64,000 nt of DNA, taken from the NCBI GenBank assembly GCA_025808875.1, contig CP075528.1, positions 5,020,473 to 5,084,472 of the forward strand, given 5' to 3'. Position numbers and translations under genes: made by a program. The notes beneath the pieces are model-generated. The model was not told the origin of the DNA and searched no databases. It was given only the letters and a program-made list of their open reading frames with translations. Source of the DNA: Enhydrobacter sp. (lineage in GTDB: Bacteria > Pseudomonadota > Alphaproteobacteria > Reyranellales > Reyranellaceae). Shown in pieces: positions 14,674-22,548 of the stretch; the stretch's first letter is position 1, and each line of letters opens with the position of its first letter.

Positions 14674-15132
14674 TCATGCCAACCCCTCATATCCCCCGGT
14701 CTGTCGCAGCGCCTCGCTCAATACCATCGCCGCCGCCAGCGCGACATTGAGCGAGCGGGTGCCTTTCTGCAGCGGGATGCGCAGCCTGAGGTCGGCCGCC
14801 TGGTGGACGTCGTCCGGCACGCCGGCGCTCTCGCGGCCGACCAGCAAGATATCGTCGGGCCGGAAGGCCATGTCGGGCAGGCGCAGCGCGGCCGCCGTGG
14901 TCAGCAGCACCAGCCGGCCCGGCTGCCGGTCGCGCCGGAACGCCTCCCAGGAGGCATGACGGGCGATGCGGGCGAGGTCGATGTAATCCATGGCCGCCCG
15001 CCGCATGCGCCTGTCGTCGACCGGAAAGCCGCAGGGCTCGACGATGTCCAGCGGCACCCCGAGGCAGGCCGAGAGCCGGATGAAGGCCCCCAGGTTCTGC
15101 GGGATGTCGGGCTGGAAGAGGGCGAGACGCAT
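14674..15132 (-). CDS. trmL: tRNA (cytidine(34)-2'-O)-methyltransferase, SPOUT family
   Basis: Methylates the 2'-OH of the wobble base in certain tRNA-Leu species using SAM. 152 residues, standard for TrmL, which is a minimal SPOUT enzyme without extra RNA-binding domain. Visible motifs: LFQPDIPQNLGAFIRLSACL (5-24), DYIDLARI in the middle, and the trefoil-knot SAM site with GRESAGVP and IPLQKGTRSLNVALAAAMVL near the C-terminus, including the conserved N for catalysis. It reads toward hemF, with only the palindrome cluster between them, so both may share a transcript starting near 15180. Confidence 0.95.
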   Translation of the reverse strand: MRLALFQPDIPQNLGAFIRLSACLGVPLDIVEPCGFPVDDRRMRRAAMDYIDLARIARHASWEAFRRDRQPGRLVLLTTAAALRLPDMAFRPDDILLVGRESAGVPDDVHQAADLRLRIPLQKGTRSLNVALAAAMVLSEALRQTGGYEGLA

Positions 15133-15145
15133 ACCCCTTCATACT

Positions 15146-15168
15146 CCTCTCCCCCAGCGGGGGAGAGG
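15146..15168. repeat. Perfect 10-bp hairpin of the CCTC...GAGG repeat family
   Basis: CCTCTCCCCC (15146-15155), loop AGC, GGGGGAGAGG (15159-15168). It sits 13 bases upstream of the trmL start, in the gap between the divergent trmL and petA genes, and is related in design to the palindromes at 13573, 14612 and 46112. Confidence 0.7.
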
Positions 15169-15264
15169 AACTCGAGTCTTCGCCACTCCAATCCGCGACG
15201 CGGAAAGCGCCTTGTGCGGCAGGGTGCCGCATGAACGGCGCACCGGGCCCTGCGACCAAAGACC

Positions 15265-15294
15265 TTGAAACATAAGGCGGTTTGTCGGCTATAA
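15265..15294 (+). promoter_or_regulatory. Candidate promoter of petABC
   Basis: TTGAAA (15265-15270) and CTATAA (15289-15294) are separated by 18 bases and lie 35 bases before the petA start, in an AT-enriched patch of an otherwise GC-rich gap. It is the best sigma-70-like pair there. Not proven. Confidence 0.5.
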
Positions 15295-15329
15295 GCGGGT
15301 CAATCGATCGGGGGATGGACGGTAGAGAG

Positions 15330-15896
15330 ATGGCAGCATCCAGCACAACGGCCGGCGGTCACGGCGAGCCGACGCGGCGCGACTTCCTCATGGTCGCGAC
15401 CGGCTCACTGGCCGGCATCGGCGCCGTCGCGACGGCCTGGCCCTTCATCAACAACCTGAACCCTGCCGCCGACACCCTGGCGCTCGCCTCGATCGAGGTG
15501 AACGTGGCGCCCATCGAGGTCGGCCAGGCGATCACGGTGAAGTGGCGCGGCAAGCCCGTGTTCATCCGCCATCGCACCGAGCAGGAGATCAAGGAGGCCG
15601 AGGCCGTGCCGATGTCGGTGCTGCCCGACCCGCAGACCGACAATGCCCGCGTCACCGACCTCGACAAGAAGGTGCGGCCGCCGTGGCTGATCATGATCGG
15701 CGTCTGCACCCATCTCGGCTGCGTGCCGCTCGGCAACAAGCCGGGCGATCCCAAGGGCGACTACGGCGGCTGGTTCTGCCCCTGCCACGGCTCGCACTAC
15801 GACACCTCGGGCCGCATCCGCAAAGGGCCGGCGCCGAAGAACCTCGTGGTGCCCGAATACCTGTTCACGTCGGACACGCTCGTCCGCATCGGCTGA
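15330..15896 (+). CDS. petA: Ubiquinol-cytochrome c reductase iron-sulfur (Rieske) subunit
   Basis: Carries the 2Fe-2S cluster that takes electrons from ubiquinol in the bc1 complex; membrane-anchored with the cluster domain in the periplasm. 188 residues from the ATG at 15330. PTRRDFL followed by a hydrophobic helix gives a Tat-type uncleaved anchor (about 14-40). The cluster ligands are in CTHLGC and CPCHGSH, with the disulfide cysteines in the same boxes. An in-frame ATG 15 bases upstream has GGGGG directly adjacent, too close for a ribosome site, so 15330 is preferred. First gene of petABC; 34 bases separate it from petB. Confidence 0.95.
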   Translation: MAASSTTAGGHGEPTRRDFLMVATGSLAGIGAVATAWPFINNLNPAADTLALASIEVNVAPIEVGQAITVKWRGKPVFIRHRTEQEIKEAEAVPMSVLPDPQTDNARVTDLDKKVRPPWLIMIGVCTHLGCVPLGNKPGDPKGDYGGWFCPCHGSHYDTSGRIRKGPAPKNLVVPEYLFTSDTLVRIG

Positions 15897-15930
15897 TCGC
15901 CGCCCAACGAATCGCTCCGGAGTTCAGAGA

Positions 15931-17166
15931 ATGGCCTCGCAGCACGGCGCTCCGCCGGTCTTCAGCAACAAGGTGATCGCCTGGATCGATCACCGCCTGC
16001 CGATCTTCTCCTACCTCGAGAAGGAATATCACACCTTCCCGACGCCGCGGAATTTCAACTATTTCTGGAATTTCGGCGCGATCGCCACCGTGATGCTGGT
16101 GCTGATGATCGCCACCGGCGTGGTGCTGGCGACCAACTACACGCCGCACGTGCTGATGGCCTTCGATTCGGTCGAGCGCATCGACCGCGACGTGCCGCAG
16201 GGCTGGCTGATCCGCGACCTGCACATGAACGGCGCGTCGTTCTTCTTCATCGCCGTCTACGTCCACATCTTCCGCGGCATGTACTACGGCTCCTACAAGG
16301 CGCCGCGCGAGCTGCTGTGGATCCTGGGCGTGGTGATCTTCCTGCTGATGATGGCAACGGCCTTCATGGGCTACGTGCTGCCGTGGGGCCAGATGAGCTT
16401 CTGGGGCGCCACCGTCATCACCAACCTGTTCTCGGCCATCCCGATCGTCGGCGATTCGATCGTCACCTGGCTGTGGGGCGGCTTCGCCATCGACAACCCG
16501 ACGCTCAACCGCTTCTACGCGCTGCACTACCTGCTGCCCTTCATCATCGTCGCGGTGGTGGCGCTGCACGTCGTGGCGCTGCACGTGCACGGTTCGAACA
16601 ACCCGCTGGGCATCGACCCCAAGGGTCCGCAGGACACCGTGCCGTTCCATCCCTACTACACGATGAAGGACGGCTTCGGCGTGATGATCTTCCTGATCGT
16701 CTATGCCGGCTTCGTGTTCTTCGCGCCCGATTATCTCGGCCATGCCGACAACTACATCCCGGCCGATCCGCTGGTGACGCCGGCGCACATCGTGCCGGAA
16801 TGGTACTTCCTGCCGTTCTACGCCATCCTGCGCGCCATCCCCGACAAGCTGGGTGGCGTGCTGGCGATGTTCGCCGCCATCGGCGTGCTGTTCGTGCTGC
16901 CGTGGCTCGACACCAGCCGCGTGCGCTCCTGCACCTTCCGGCCGATCTACAAGTGGTTCATGGGCGTGCTGGTGATCGACGTGATCGTGCTCGGCATCTG
17001 CGGCGCCAAGCCGGCGGAAGGCATCTGGGTGCCGATCGCCCAGCTCGCCACGGCCTACTACTTCTTCCACTTCCTCCTTCTGCTGCCGATCCTGGGCAAG
17101 ATCGAACGACCCTTGCCCCTGCCACCCAGCATCGCCGACGCGGTGCTCAAGAAGAAGGCGGCCTGA
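15931..17166 (+). CDS. petB: Cytochrome b of the bc1 complex
   Basis: Membrane subunit carrying hemes bL and bH and both quinone sites. 411 residues with the eight expected transmembrane helices. The haem-ligand histidines are in the second and fourth helices (HMNGASFFFIAVYVHIFRG and LHYLLPFIIVAVVALHVVAL regions), and the Qo-site PEWY motif appears in VPEWYFLPFYAILRAIP. It is a full cytochrome b, not the split b6/subunit IV form. GGAG precedes the ATG. The stop is 3 bases from petC, so the two are translated together. Confidence 0.97.
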   Translation: MASQHGAPPVFSNKVIAWIDHRLPIFSYLEKEYHTFPTPRNFNYFWNFGAIATVMLVLMIATGVVLATNYTPHVLMAFDSVERIDRDVPQGWLIRDLHMNGASFFFIAVYVHIFRGMYYGSYKAPRELLWILGVVIFLLMMATAFMGYVLPWGQMSFWGATVITNLFSAIPIVGDSIVTWLWGGFAIDNPTLNRFYALHYLLPFIIVAVVALHVVALHVHGSNNPLGIDPKGPQDTVPFHPYYTMKDGFGVMIFLIVYAGFVFFAPDYLGHADNYIPADPLVTPAHIVPEWYFLPFYAILRAIPDKLGGVLAMFAAIGVLFVLPWLDTSRVRSCTFRPIYKWFMGVLVIDVIVLGICGAKPAEGIWVPIAQLATAYYFFHFLLLLPILGKIERPLPLPPSIADAVLKKKAA

Positions 17167-17169
17167 GCC

Positions 17170-17976
17170 ATGCCCCTGTCCATGCCCACGCCCATGCGCA
17201 AGCTGTTCCTGACGGGTGCGATCGCACTCTCCGCCCTCGGCCTGGGCACGGTGGCGATCGCCGCCGGCGGCGCGCCGACGCCGCCCAAGAAGCAGTGGAG
17301 CTTCTCGGGGCCGTTCGGCACCTACGACCGCGCCGCCGCCCAGCGCGGCTACCAGGTCTATCGCGACGTCTGCGCGGCCTGCCACGGCCTCCATCTGGTC
17401 GCCTACCGCAACCTGATGGATCTTGGCCTGACCGAGAACCAGGTGAAGGGGCTGATCGCCGACATCACCGTGCCGGACCTCAACGACGACGGCCAGCCGA
17501 TCGAACGGCCGGCGCGCCTGTCGGACCGCTTCAAGAACCCGTTCCCCAACGTGCTGGCGGCGGCGGCGGCCAACAACGGCAAGGCGCCGCCCGACCTCAG
17601 CGTCATCGTCAAGGCGCGCAGCGGCGGGGCGGATTACATCCATGGCCTGCTGGTCGGCTACGTGCCGTTCGACAAGATCCCGCCCGAACAGGTGAAGGAA
17701 TATGCCGTCACCCAGGACGACAACTTCAACCTCTACTTCCCGGGCCACAAGATCGCGATGGCGCCGCCGCTGGCCGACGACAAGCTGACCTACGTCGACG
17801 GCACCAAGGCGACGGTCGACCAGATGTCGTCCGACGTGACGGTGTTCCTGACCTGGGCGTCGGAGCCGCATCTCGAGGATCGCCATCGCACCGGCGTGCG
17901 GGTCATCCTGTTCATGCTGGCGCTGGCCGGGCTGATGTATGCGGTGAAGCGGTCGGTGTGGGCCGACAAGCACTGA
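17170..17976 (+). CDS. petC: Cytochrome c1 of the bc1 complex
   Basis: c-type haem subunit that passes electrons to soluble or membrane cytochrome c. 268 residues: a cleavable signal peptide (MRKLFLTGAIALSALGLG, ending near residue 36), the CAACH haem-binding motif at about residue 65, a methionine ligand region around AMAPPL, and a C-terminal membrane anchor (RVILFMLALAGLMYAVKRSV). Start could be 17170, 17182 or 17194; all keep the signal peptide. It completes a three-gene bc1 operon as in purple bacteria and mitochondria. Confidence 0.96.
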   Translation: MPLSMPTPMRKLFLTGAIALSALGLGTVAIAAGGAPTPPKKQWSFSGPFGTYDRAAAQRGYQVYRDVCAACHGLHLVAYRNLMDLGLTENQVKGLIADITVPDLNDDGQPIERPARLSDRFKNPFPNVLAAAAANNGKAPPDLSVIVKARSGGADYIHGLLVGYVPFDKIPPEQVKEYAVTQDDNFNLYFPGHKIAMAPPLADDKLTYVDGTKATVDQMSSDVTVFLTWASEPHLEDRHRTGVRVILFMLALAGLMYAVKRSVWADKH

Positions 17977-17978
17977 GC

Positions 17979-17996
17979 GTCGGCCGGGGGGCCGGC
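17979..17996 (+). terminator. Hairpin after petC
   Basis: GTCGGCC, loop GGGG, GGCCGGC lies 3 bases after the petC stop. The stem is strong (one G-T pair) but no T-run follows, so it would be an imperfect terminator. It also lies 8 bases beyond the stop of the minus-strand gene at 18004 and could serve both sides. Confidence 0.35.
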
Positions 17997-18003
17997 GGGC
18001 GGC

Positions 18004-18231
18004 CTACTGGTCGACGCCAGAGCCGCGCGACACCAGGATCAGGCTGCGGCCGGGATCGCCCGGCACGCGCCGCTGCTGCGGCGAATCGAGCTGCGGCGGC
18101 GCCTCGAAGACCGGTCCGGAATGCGGACGCTGATTGGTCGCCACGCCCTGCAGGACACTGGCGGCGGCCAGGGTGATCAGCAGGCCGAGGCCCATCCAGG
18201 CGACGGCCCAAAGAACGTGACGCAGACCCAT
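18004..18231 (-). CDS. Small single-pass membrane protein, unknown
   Basis: 75 residues starting MGLRHVLWAVAWMGLGLL. One hydrophobic helix (about 5-28) is followed by a Pro/Gln/Arg-rich tail without cysteines or known motif. No family recognised. It converges on petC and is divergent from the small gene at 18353, with 121 bases between. The AT-rich stretch around 18265-18285 in that gap may hold promoters for both. The codon pattern matches the neighbours, which supports a real gene. Confidence 0.55.
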   Translation of the reverse strand: MGLRHVLWAVAWMGLGLLITLAAASVLQGVATNQRPHSGPVFEAPPQLDSPQQRRVPGDPGRSLILVSRGSGVDQ

Positions 18232-18352
18232 CCGACGTGCGGTCCCAACAATTTGCAGAGCGCCTAACGACTTATACGCCTCATGTCGGCGGGCGCAACC
18301 GCCCGGATCGACCGTCGTTTTCCTGCCCGTGGGAATTGTCGCGAGGGAAACG

Positions 18353-18655
18353 ATGGGACGGCGCTTTGCCCTGTCCGTGGGGGCTCGTCGGCTGGAGGTG
18401 CGCGTGGTGCCGGTCGACGAGGCGTGGGAGCTCTGGCTGTTCGAGGGCGAGCGCCGGCTCGCCCTGGCCGGCACCGTGGCGATCGACGCTGCAACGGAAG
18501 CGTGGCGGCAGGGGCTGGATCCCGTCGCCCAGGCGGTCGAGCGGCTGCGCGCCGACGCGGAACGCGGCACGCTGGCCCTTCCCGACCGGGCGGCTCGGGG
18601 CGATCCCCCTCAGCCGGACCCGAGCGCCTGGGCGAGGCCGCTCAGCAGTTCCTGA
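18353..18655 (+). CDS. Hypothetical small protein
   Basis: 100 residues from ATG 18353, preceded by GAGGGA at 18343-18348. The first 80 residues have strand-helix character with a regular GC-rich codon pattern (LSVGARRLEVRVVPVDEAWE and so on), then a Pro-rich tail. No recognised family or motif. The last 46 bases overlap the 3' end of the convergent response regulator gene. Its small size and position between two genes of other strands leave some doubt. Confidence 0.5.
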   Translation: MGRRFALSVGARRLEVRVVPVDEAWELWLFEGERRLALAGTVAIDAATEAWRQGLDPVAQAVERLRADAERGTLALPDRAARGDPPQPDPSAWARPLSSS

Positions 18656-19017
18656 TCCTGGAAGGGCTTGGCGACGACCGGCCGGTCGCGATGCCGCGAC
18701 GGGATGGTGGACCGCCGCTGCGAGGTGACGAAGACGAACGGCACGCCGCGCGCCGCCAGTTCGTCGGCCACCGGAAACACCAGCTCGCCGCGCAAGTGGA
18801 TGTCGAGCAGGGCCGCGTCGACGGCATGGCGCTCGAGGCTCGTCAGGGCCGCCTGCACCGACTCCGCCGGCGCCACGGTGCCGTAGCCGGCGTCCTCGAG
18901 GTTCATCTGCAGGGCCTCGGCGGCCAGGGCGTCGTCCTCGACGATCAGGACACGCGCCGCCGCCCGTCGCGCGAGCGGCGCCTTCAAGCGGTCGGGATGG
19001 GGCACTTCCTTGATCAT
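18610..19017 (-). CDS. Single-domain response regulator (receiver)
   Basis: 135 residues forming one CheY-like receiver domain and nothing else. The acidic pocket is E27-D28-D29 in VLIVEDD, the phosphorylated aspartate is D72 in LLDIHL, T98 is the switch residue and K117 in AKPF the conserved lysine. No output domain and no histidine kinase are nearby, so it probably works by protein contact or phosphorelay. The first 20 residues are extra to the fold and rich in Arg; the true start could be later. Divergent from the binding-protein gene at 19171. Confidence 0.85.
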   Translation of the reverse strand: MIKEVPHPDRLKAPLARRAAARVLIVEDDALAAEALQMNLEDAGYGTVAPAESVQAALTSLERHAVDAALLDIHLRGELVFPVADELAARGVPFVFVTSQRRSTIPSRHRDRPVVAKPFQDQELLSGLAQALGSG

Positions 19018-19170
19018 CTTGCCGGCGGTGGCGTTCTCCCACCCCCATGCAACCGCGACTTGGTCCCAAAGGGAAGCCGCTATCCTGTGACCAAAGCGTG
19101 GGGGCGCGGCAAAGTGGCGCGATGGTCCGCCGATGGCTATGTTGCCTATCGAACCAAGAGGGAGGGCGCC

Positions 19171-20193
19171 ATGGGGGGTGTTGCTCGGGTCGCGATGGCG
19201 GCCTGTCTGGCGTGGCTGGCGTCCGCCTCGGCGGGCTTCGCCCAGTCGACGCTGGATACGGTCAAGCAGCGCGGTGAACTGGTCTGCGGCGTGAACGGCG
19301 ACCTGCCGGGCTTTTCGCTGCTCAATGCCGTGAAGGAGTGGGAAGGGCTCGATGTCGAGTTCTGCCGCGCCGTCGCCGCCGCGGTGCTGGGCGACGCCAA
19401 GAAGGTCAAGTTCGTCCCGCTCAACGCCCAGCAGCGCTTCGCCGCGCTCGAAGCGGGCGAGATCGACCTGCTGGCGCGCAACACCACGGTGACGCTCCAG
19501 CGCACGGCCGGCCCCAAGATCACCTTCGCCGCCATCAACTACTACGACGGCCAGGGCTTCGCGGTGCCCAAGCGCATGAAGATCGAGCGCATGACCCAGC
19601 TGCGCGGCGCCAATGTCTGCGTCCAGAAGGGCACCACCCACGAATTCAACATGACGGGCTGGTTCAGGCTGCGCGCGCTCACCGTCGTGCCGATGCCGTT
19701 CGACAATCAGAAGGCCATGTACGATGCCTTCTTCGCCGGCCGCTGCATCGCCGTGACGCAGGACGTGAGCGCGCTCGCCGCCACCATCGTGCGCAGCGGC
19801 AAGGCGGCCGACCACATGATGCTGCCCGACATCATCTCCAAGGAGCCGCTCGGGCCGCTGGTGCGCACCGGCGACGACCGCTGGCTGAACGTGGTGCGCT
19901 GGACGTTCAACGCGATGATCGAGGCCGAGGAGCGCGAGATCACGCAGAACAACGTCACCGGCAAGCTCGAGGCGACCGACGCGGCGGTCAAGATCTTCCT
20001 CGGCGTGACACCAGGCAACGGCGCCACGCTCGGCCTCGACGAGAAGTGGGCCTTCAACATCATCCACCAGGTCGGCAACTACAGCGAAAGCTTCGAGCGC
20101 AACATCGGCGCGCGCTCGGCGCTCGGCTTCGCCCGCGGCCTCAATGCGCTGTGGACCAAGGGCGGCCTGATGTATCCGCTGCCGCTGCGTTGA
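19171..20193 (+). CDS. Periplasmic amino-acid ABC transporter binding protein (AapJ-like)
   Basis: 340 residues. A signal peptide (MGGVARVAMAACLAWLASAS, cleavage near AQS) is followed by TLDTVKQRGELVCGVNGDLPG, the typical start of family 3 solute-binding proteins of the general L-amino-acid (Aap) type. The internal DLLARNTTVTLQR and the ITFAAINYYDGQGF stretch fit AapJ. The ATG at 19171 has GAGGGAGGG upstream. No permease or ATPase gene is adjacent, so the binding protein must work with a transporter encoded elsewhere, or sense amino acids. Confidence 0.9.
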   Translation: MGGVARVAMAACLAWLASASAGFAQSTLDTVKQRGELVCGVNGDLPGFSLLNAVKEWEGLDVEFCRAVAAAVLGDAKKVKFVPLNAQQRFAALEAGEIDLLARNTTVTLQRTAGPKITFAAINYYDGQGFAVPKRMKIERMTQLRGANVCVQKGTTHEFNMTGWFRLRALTVVPMPFDNQKAMYDAFFAGRCIAVTQDVSALAATIVRSGKAADHMMLPDIISKEPLGPLVRTGDDRWLNVVRWTFNAMIEAEEREITQNNVTGKLEATDAAVKIFLGVTPGNGATLGLDEKWAFNIIHQVGNYSESFERNIGARSALGFARGLNALWTKGGLMYPLPLR

Positions 20194-20221
20194 GCTCGAC
20201 CGACGGCCGGAGGAAACCCGG

Positions 20222-21658
20222 GTGACGAAGGCGCCGCAGGTGCTGATCGCCGGCGCCGGGCCGGTCGGCCTGACGCTGGCCAACGAGCTGGTGCGCCTCG
20301 GCGTCCGGGTGCGCATCGTCGACAAGGCGGCGGCGCGCACGGACAAGTCGAAGGCGCTGGTGCTGTGGAGCCGCACGCTCGAGCTGTTCGACGACGCGGG
20401 CTATGCCGCCGCTTTCCTGCCGTTCGGCATCCTGGCGCATGGTGCCGAGATCTCGACCGGCCGGGAGCTCATCGCCCAGGTGCCGTTCGATGCGATCGAC
20501 AGCCGCTTCCCGCATGCCCTGATGATTCCGCAGTCGGAGACGGAGCGCGTGCTCGAGGAACGGCTCGGATCGGCGGGCGTGGAGGTCGAACGCCGCGTCG
20601 AACTCACCGGCTTCGCGGACAAGGGAGACGAGGTCGAGGCGACGGTGCTCGGGCCGTCGGGCGTGGAGGAGCGGGTGACGGCCGAGTGGCTGATCGGCTG
20701 CGACGGCGCGCACTCGACGGTGCGGCACGGGCTCGGCCTCGCCTTCGAGGGCGAGACGCTGCAAAGCGACTGGGTGCTGGCCGACGGCCTGATCTCGGGC
20801 CTCGATCACAAGGACCGCATCCAGATCTTCTGGCACCGCGACGGCATCCTCGCCTGCTTCCCGATCGGCGCCGATCGCTGGCGCGTCGTCGCCGACCTCG
20901 GCCCGGCAGAGGGGGAGGGCAAGCGCGCCGATCCGACCGTGCCCGAGGTGCAGGCCCTGCTGACGGGACGCGGCAAGTCCGGCCTCACCTTCGCGAACCC
21001 GTTCTGGCTCGCCGCCTTCCGCATCAACGAGCGCAAGGTGAAGGACTATCGCCGCGGGTGCGTGTTCCTGGCGGGTGATGCGGCGCACATCCACAGCCCG
21101 GCCGGTGGCCAGGGCATGAACACCGGCATGCAGGATGCGTTCAATCTCGCCTGGAAGCTGGCCATGGTGATCGAGGGCCGCGCGCGCGCGTCCCTGCTCG
21201 ACAGCTATTCCCCCGAGCGCAGCGCGGTCGGCGAGCGGGTGCTGCGCAATGCCGGCCGGCTGACCGAGATGGCCGTGATGCGCAATCCGATCGCCCAGGG
21301 CCTGCGCAACGCCGTGGTCCGCTTCGCGACGGGCTTTCCCGCCATCCAGCACAGGATCGCCGACCAGCTCACCGAGATGGATATCGGCTATCCCGAGAGC
21401 CCGCTGTCGCGTGGCCCGAAAGCGGGCGTGCGGTGGCCGCATCGGCTGCCGGCGGGCGCGGGCGGCGCGCGCTTCACGGCCGTCGGGCCGGCGGCGGCCG
21501 TCGAGGCGCTCGCGGCCGGATATCCCGGGCTGGTCGTCGCGGCGCCCGAGCAAGGCTCAACGCTGCTTCTGATCCGGCCGGACGGCTATGTCGGCTTCGC
21601 GGGCGGCCCCGGCGACCAGCCGCAGGCCGATTCCTATCTGGCGGCGCTCGCGCCCTGA
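20222..21658 (+). CDS. FAD-dependent aromatic-ring monooxygenase family
   Basis: 478 residues, class A flavoprotein hydroxylase of the PheA/TfdB/MhpA group. The N-terminal dinucleotide-binding motif is GAGPVGL (about 11-17), the DG motif is in LIGCDGAHSTVR, and the GD motif for the FAD ribityl is GDAAHIHSPAGGQGMNTGMQ. The C-terminal thioredoxin-like segment is short. GTG start with GGAGGAAA at 20208-20215. Substrate unknown; likely a phenolic or polyketide-like ring. It starts 28 bases after the binding-protein gene and may be cotranscribed. Its last 25 bases overlap the convergent CoA-lyase gene. Confidence 0.9.
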   Translation: MTKAPQVLIAGAGPVGLTLANELVRLGVRVRIVDKAAARTDKSKALVLWSRTLELFDDAGYAAAFLPFGILAHGAEISTGRELIAQVPFDAIDSRFPHALMIPQSETERVLEERLGSAGVEVERRVELTGFADKGDEVEATVLGPSGVEERVTAEWLIGCDGAHSTVRHGLGLAFEGETLQSDWVLADGLISGLDHKDRIQIFWHRDGILACFPIGADRWRVVADLGPAEGEGKRADPTVPEVQALLTGRGKSGLTFANPFWLAAFRINERKVKDYRRGCVFLAGDAAHIHSPAGGQGMNTGMQDAFNLAWKLAMVIEGRARASLLDSYSPERSAVGERVLRNAGRLTEMAVMRNPIAQGLRNAVVRFATGFPAIQHRIADQLTEMDIGYPESPLSRGPKAGVRWPHRLPAGAGGARFTAVGPAAAVEALAAGYPGLVVAAPEQGSTLLLIRPDGYVGFAGGPGDQPQADSYLAALAP

Positions 21659-22548
21659 CGGCGCAGCCGGCGCTCGATCGCCTCGTGCCGCGCCAGCAAC
21701 TTGCGGGCGCGCTCGATGACCGGAATGTCGATCATCTTGCCGTCGAGCTGGAAGGAGCCGCGACCCTCGGCGGCCGCCCTGGCGTCGGCCTCGAGCAGCT
21801 TGCGGGCGTGGGCGACCTCGTCGGCCGTGGGCGTGAAGGCTTCGTTCAGCGCCTGCACCAGGCCGGGATGCACGCAGGTGCCGCCCGAGAAGCCGAAACG
21901 TCGCGCCCGCTCGGCGCTCTCCCTGTAGGCGACGGGATCGGCGTAGTCGGCGACGGTCCCCAGGATGCCGATCATGGGTACGGCATGCGCCTGGGCAGCG
22001 AAGGCAACCAGCCGCTTGGGCAGCTCGAGCGTCTCGTCGCCCGGCACCGAGCCTGTTTCCAGGGCGAAATCCTCGCCGCCCAGCATCATGGCGATGACGC
22101 GCGGTCCGTGCTCGGCGATGTCGTGGATGTGGGCCAGCGCGCGCGGATGCTCGATCATGGCGCCAAAACCGACGCTGCCGACCGCCATTCCGCGTTCCCG
22201 CTCGAGTTCGCCGACGGCCTCGTCGAGCAGCCTGAGATGCTGCACGCCTTCGGTCTTGGTGACGAAAAGGGCGGAGAGGCCCGGCCGCACCGCGGCCTCG
22301 ATATCGGCGATGGCGAGACGCAGCGGACGATTGATGCGGACGGCGACGTCCGCTCCGCCGCGGACGACCTTCGTCATCGTCTCGGCCAGCATCGCGCGCG
22401 CCCTCGGCTTCTCGGCCACCGTGACGCTGTCCTCGAGATCGACCAGCACGCAGTCGGCGCCGCGTTCGTGCGCCTTGTCGATGAATTTCGGCACATTGCC
22501 CGGCACGTAGAGGATCGAGCGCCAGACCGGAGGCGTGGGGCGGTTCAT
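21634..22548 (-). CDS. HpcH/HpaI-CitE family CoA-ester lyase
   Basis: 304 residues, (beta/alpha)8 lyase related to citrate lyase beta subunit, L-malyl-CoA and citramalyl-CoA lyases. Seen: RSILYVPGN at the start, DLEDSV (metal/CoA site), RIN for substrate binding, the FVTKTEG and MIEHPRAL segments with conserved Glu, LGGEDFA, and GGTCVHPGL near the end. Such enzymes cleave or form beta-hydroxyacyl-CoA esters with Mg. The ATG overlaps the stop of the CoA-transferase gene (ATGA, 22545-22548), so the two are coupled. Exact substrate unknown. Confidence 0.9.
   Translation of the reverse strand: MNRPTPPVWRSILYVPGNVPKFIDKAHERGADCVLVDLEDSVTVAEKPRARAMLAETMTKVVRGGADVAVRINRPLRLAIADIEAAVRPGLSALFVTKTEGVQHLRLLDEAVGELERERGMAVGSVGFGAMIEHPRALAHIHDIAEHGPRVIAMMLGGEDFALETGSVPGDETLELPKRLVAFAAQAHAVPMIGILGTVADYADPVAYRESAERARRFGFSGGTCVHPGLVQALNEAFTPTADEVAHARKLLEADARAAAEGRGSFQLDGKMIDIPVIERARKLLARHEAIERRLRRQGASAAR

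Noticed and set aside
13649..15234. Plus-strand frames opposite hemF and trmL
   Set aside because: They run across both genes and the palindrome clusters; hemF and trmL are clear on the other strand.
15865..17973. 702-codon minus-strand frame opposite petB and petC
   Set aside because: Asp/His/Arg-rich repetitive composition typical of an antisense shadow; petB and petC on the plus strand are certain.
18610..20376. 588-codon minus-strand frame joining the response regulator with sequence opposite the binding protein
   Set aside because: Only the last 135 codons match a receiver domain; the rest is opposite a clear amino-acid-binding protein with its own signal peptide.
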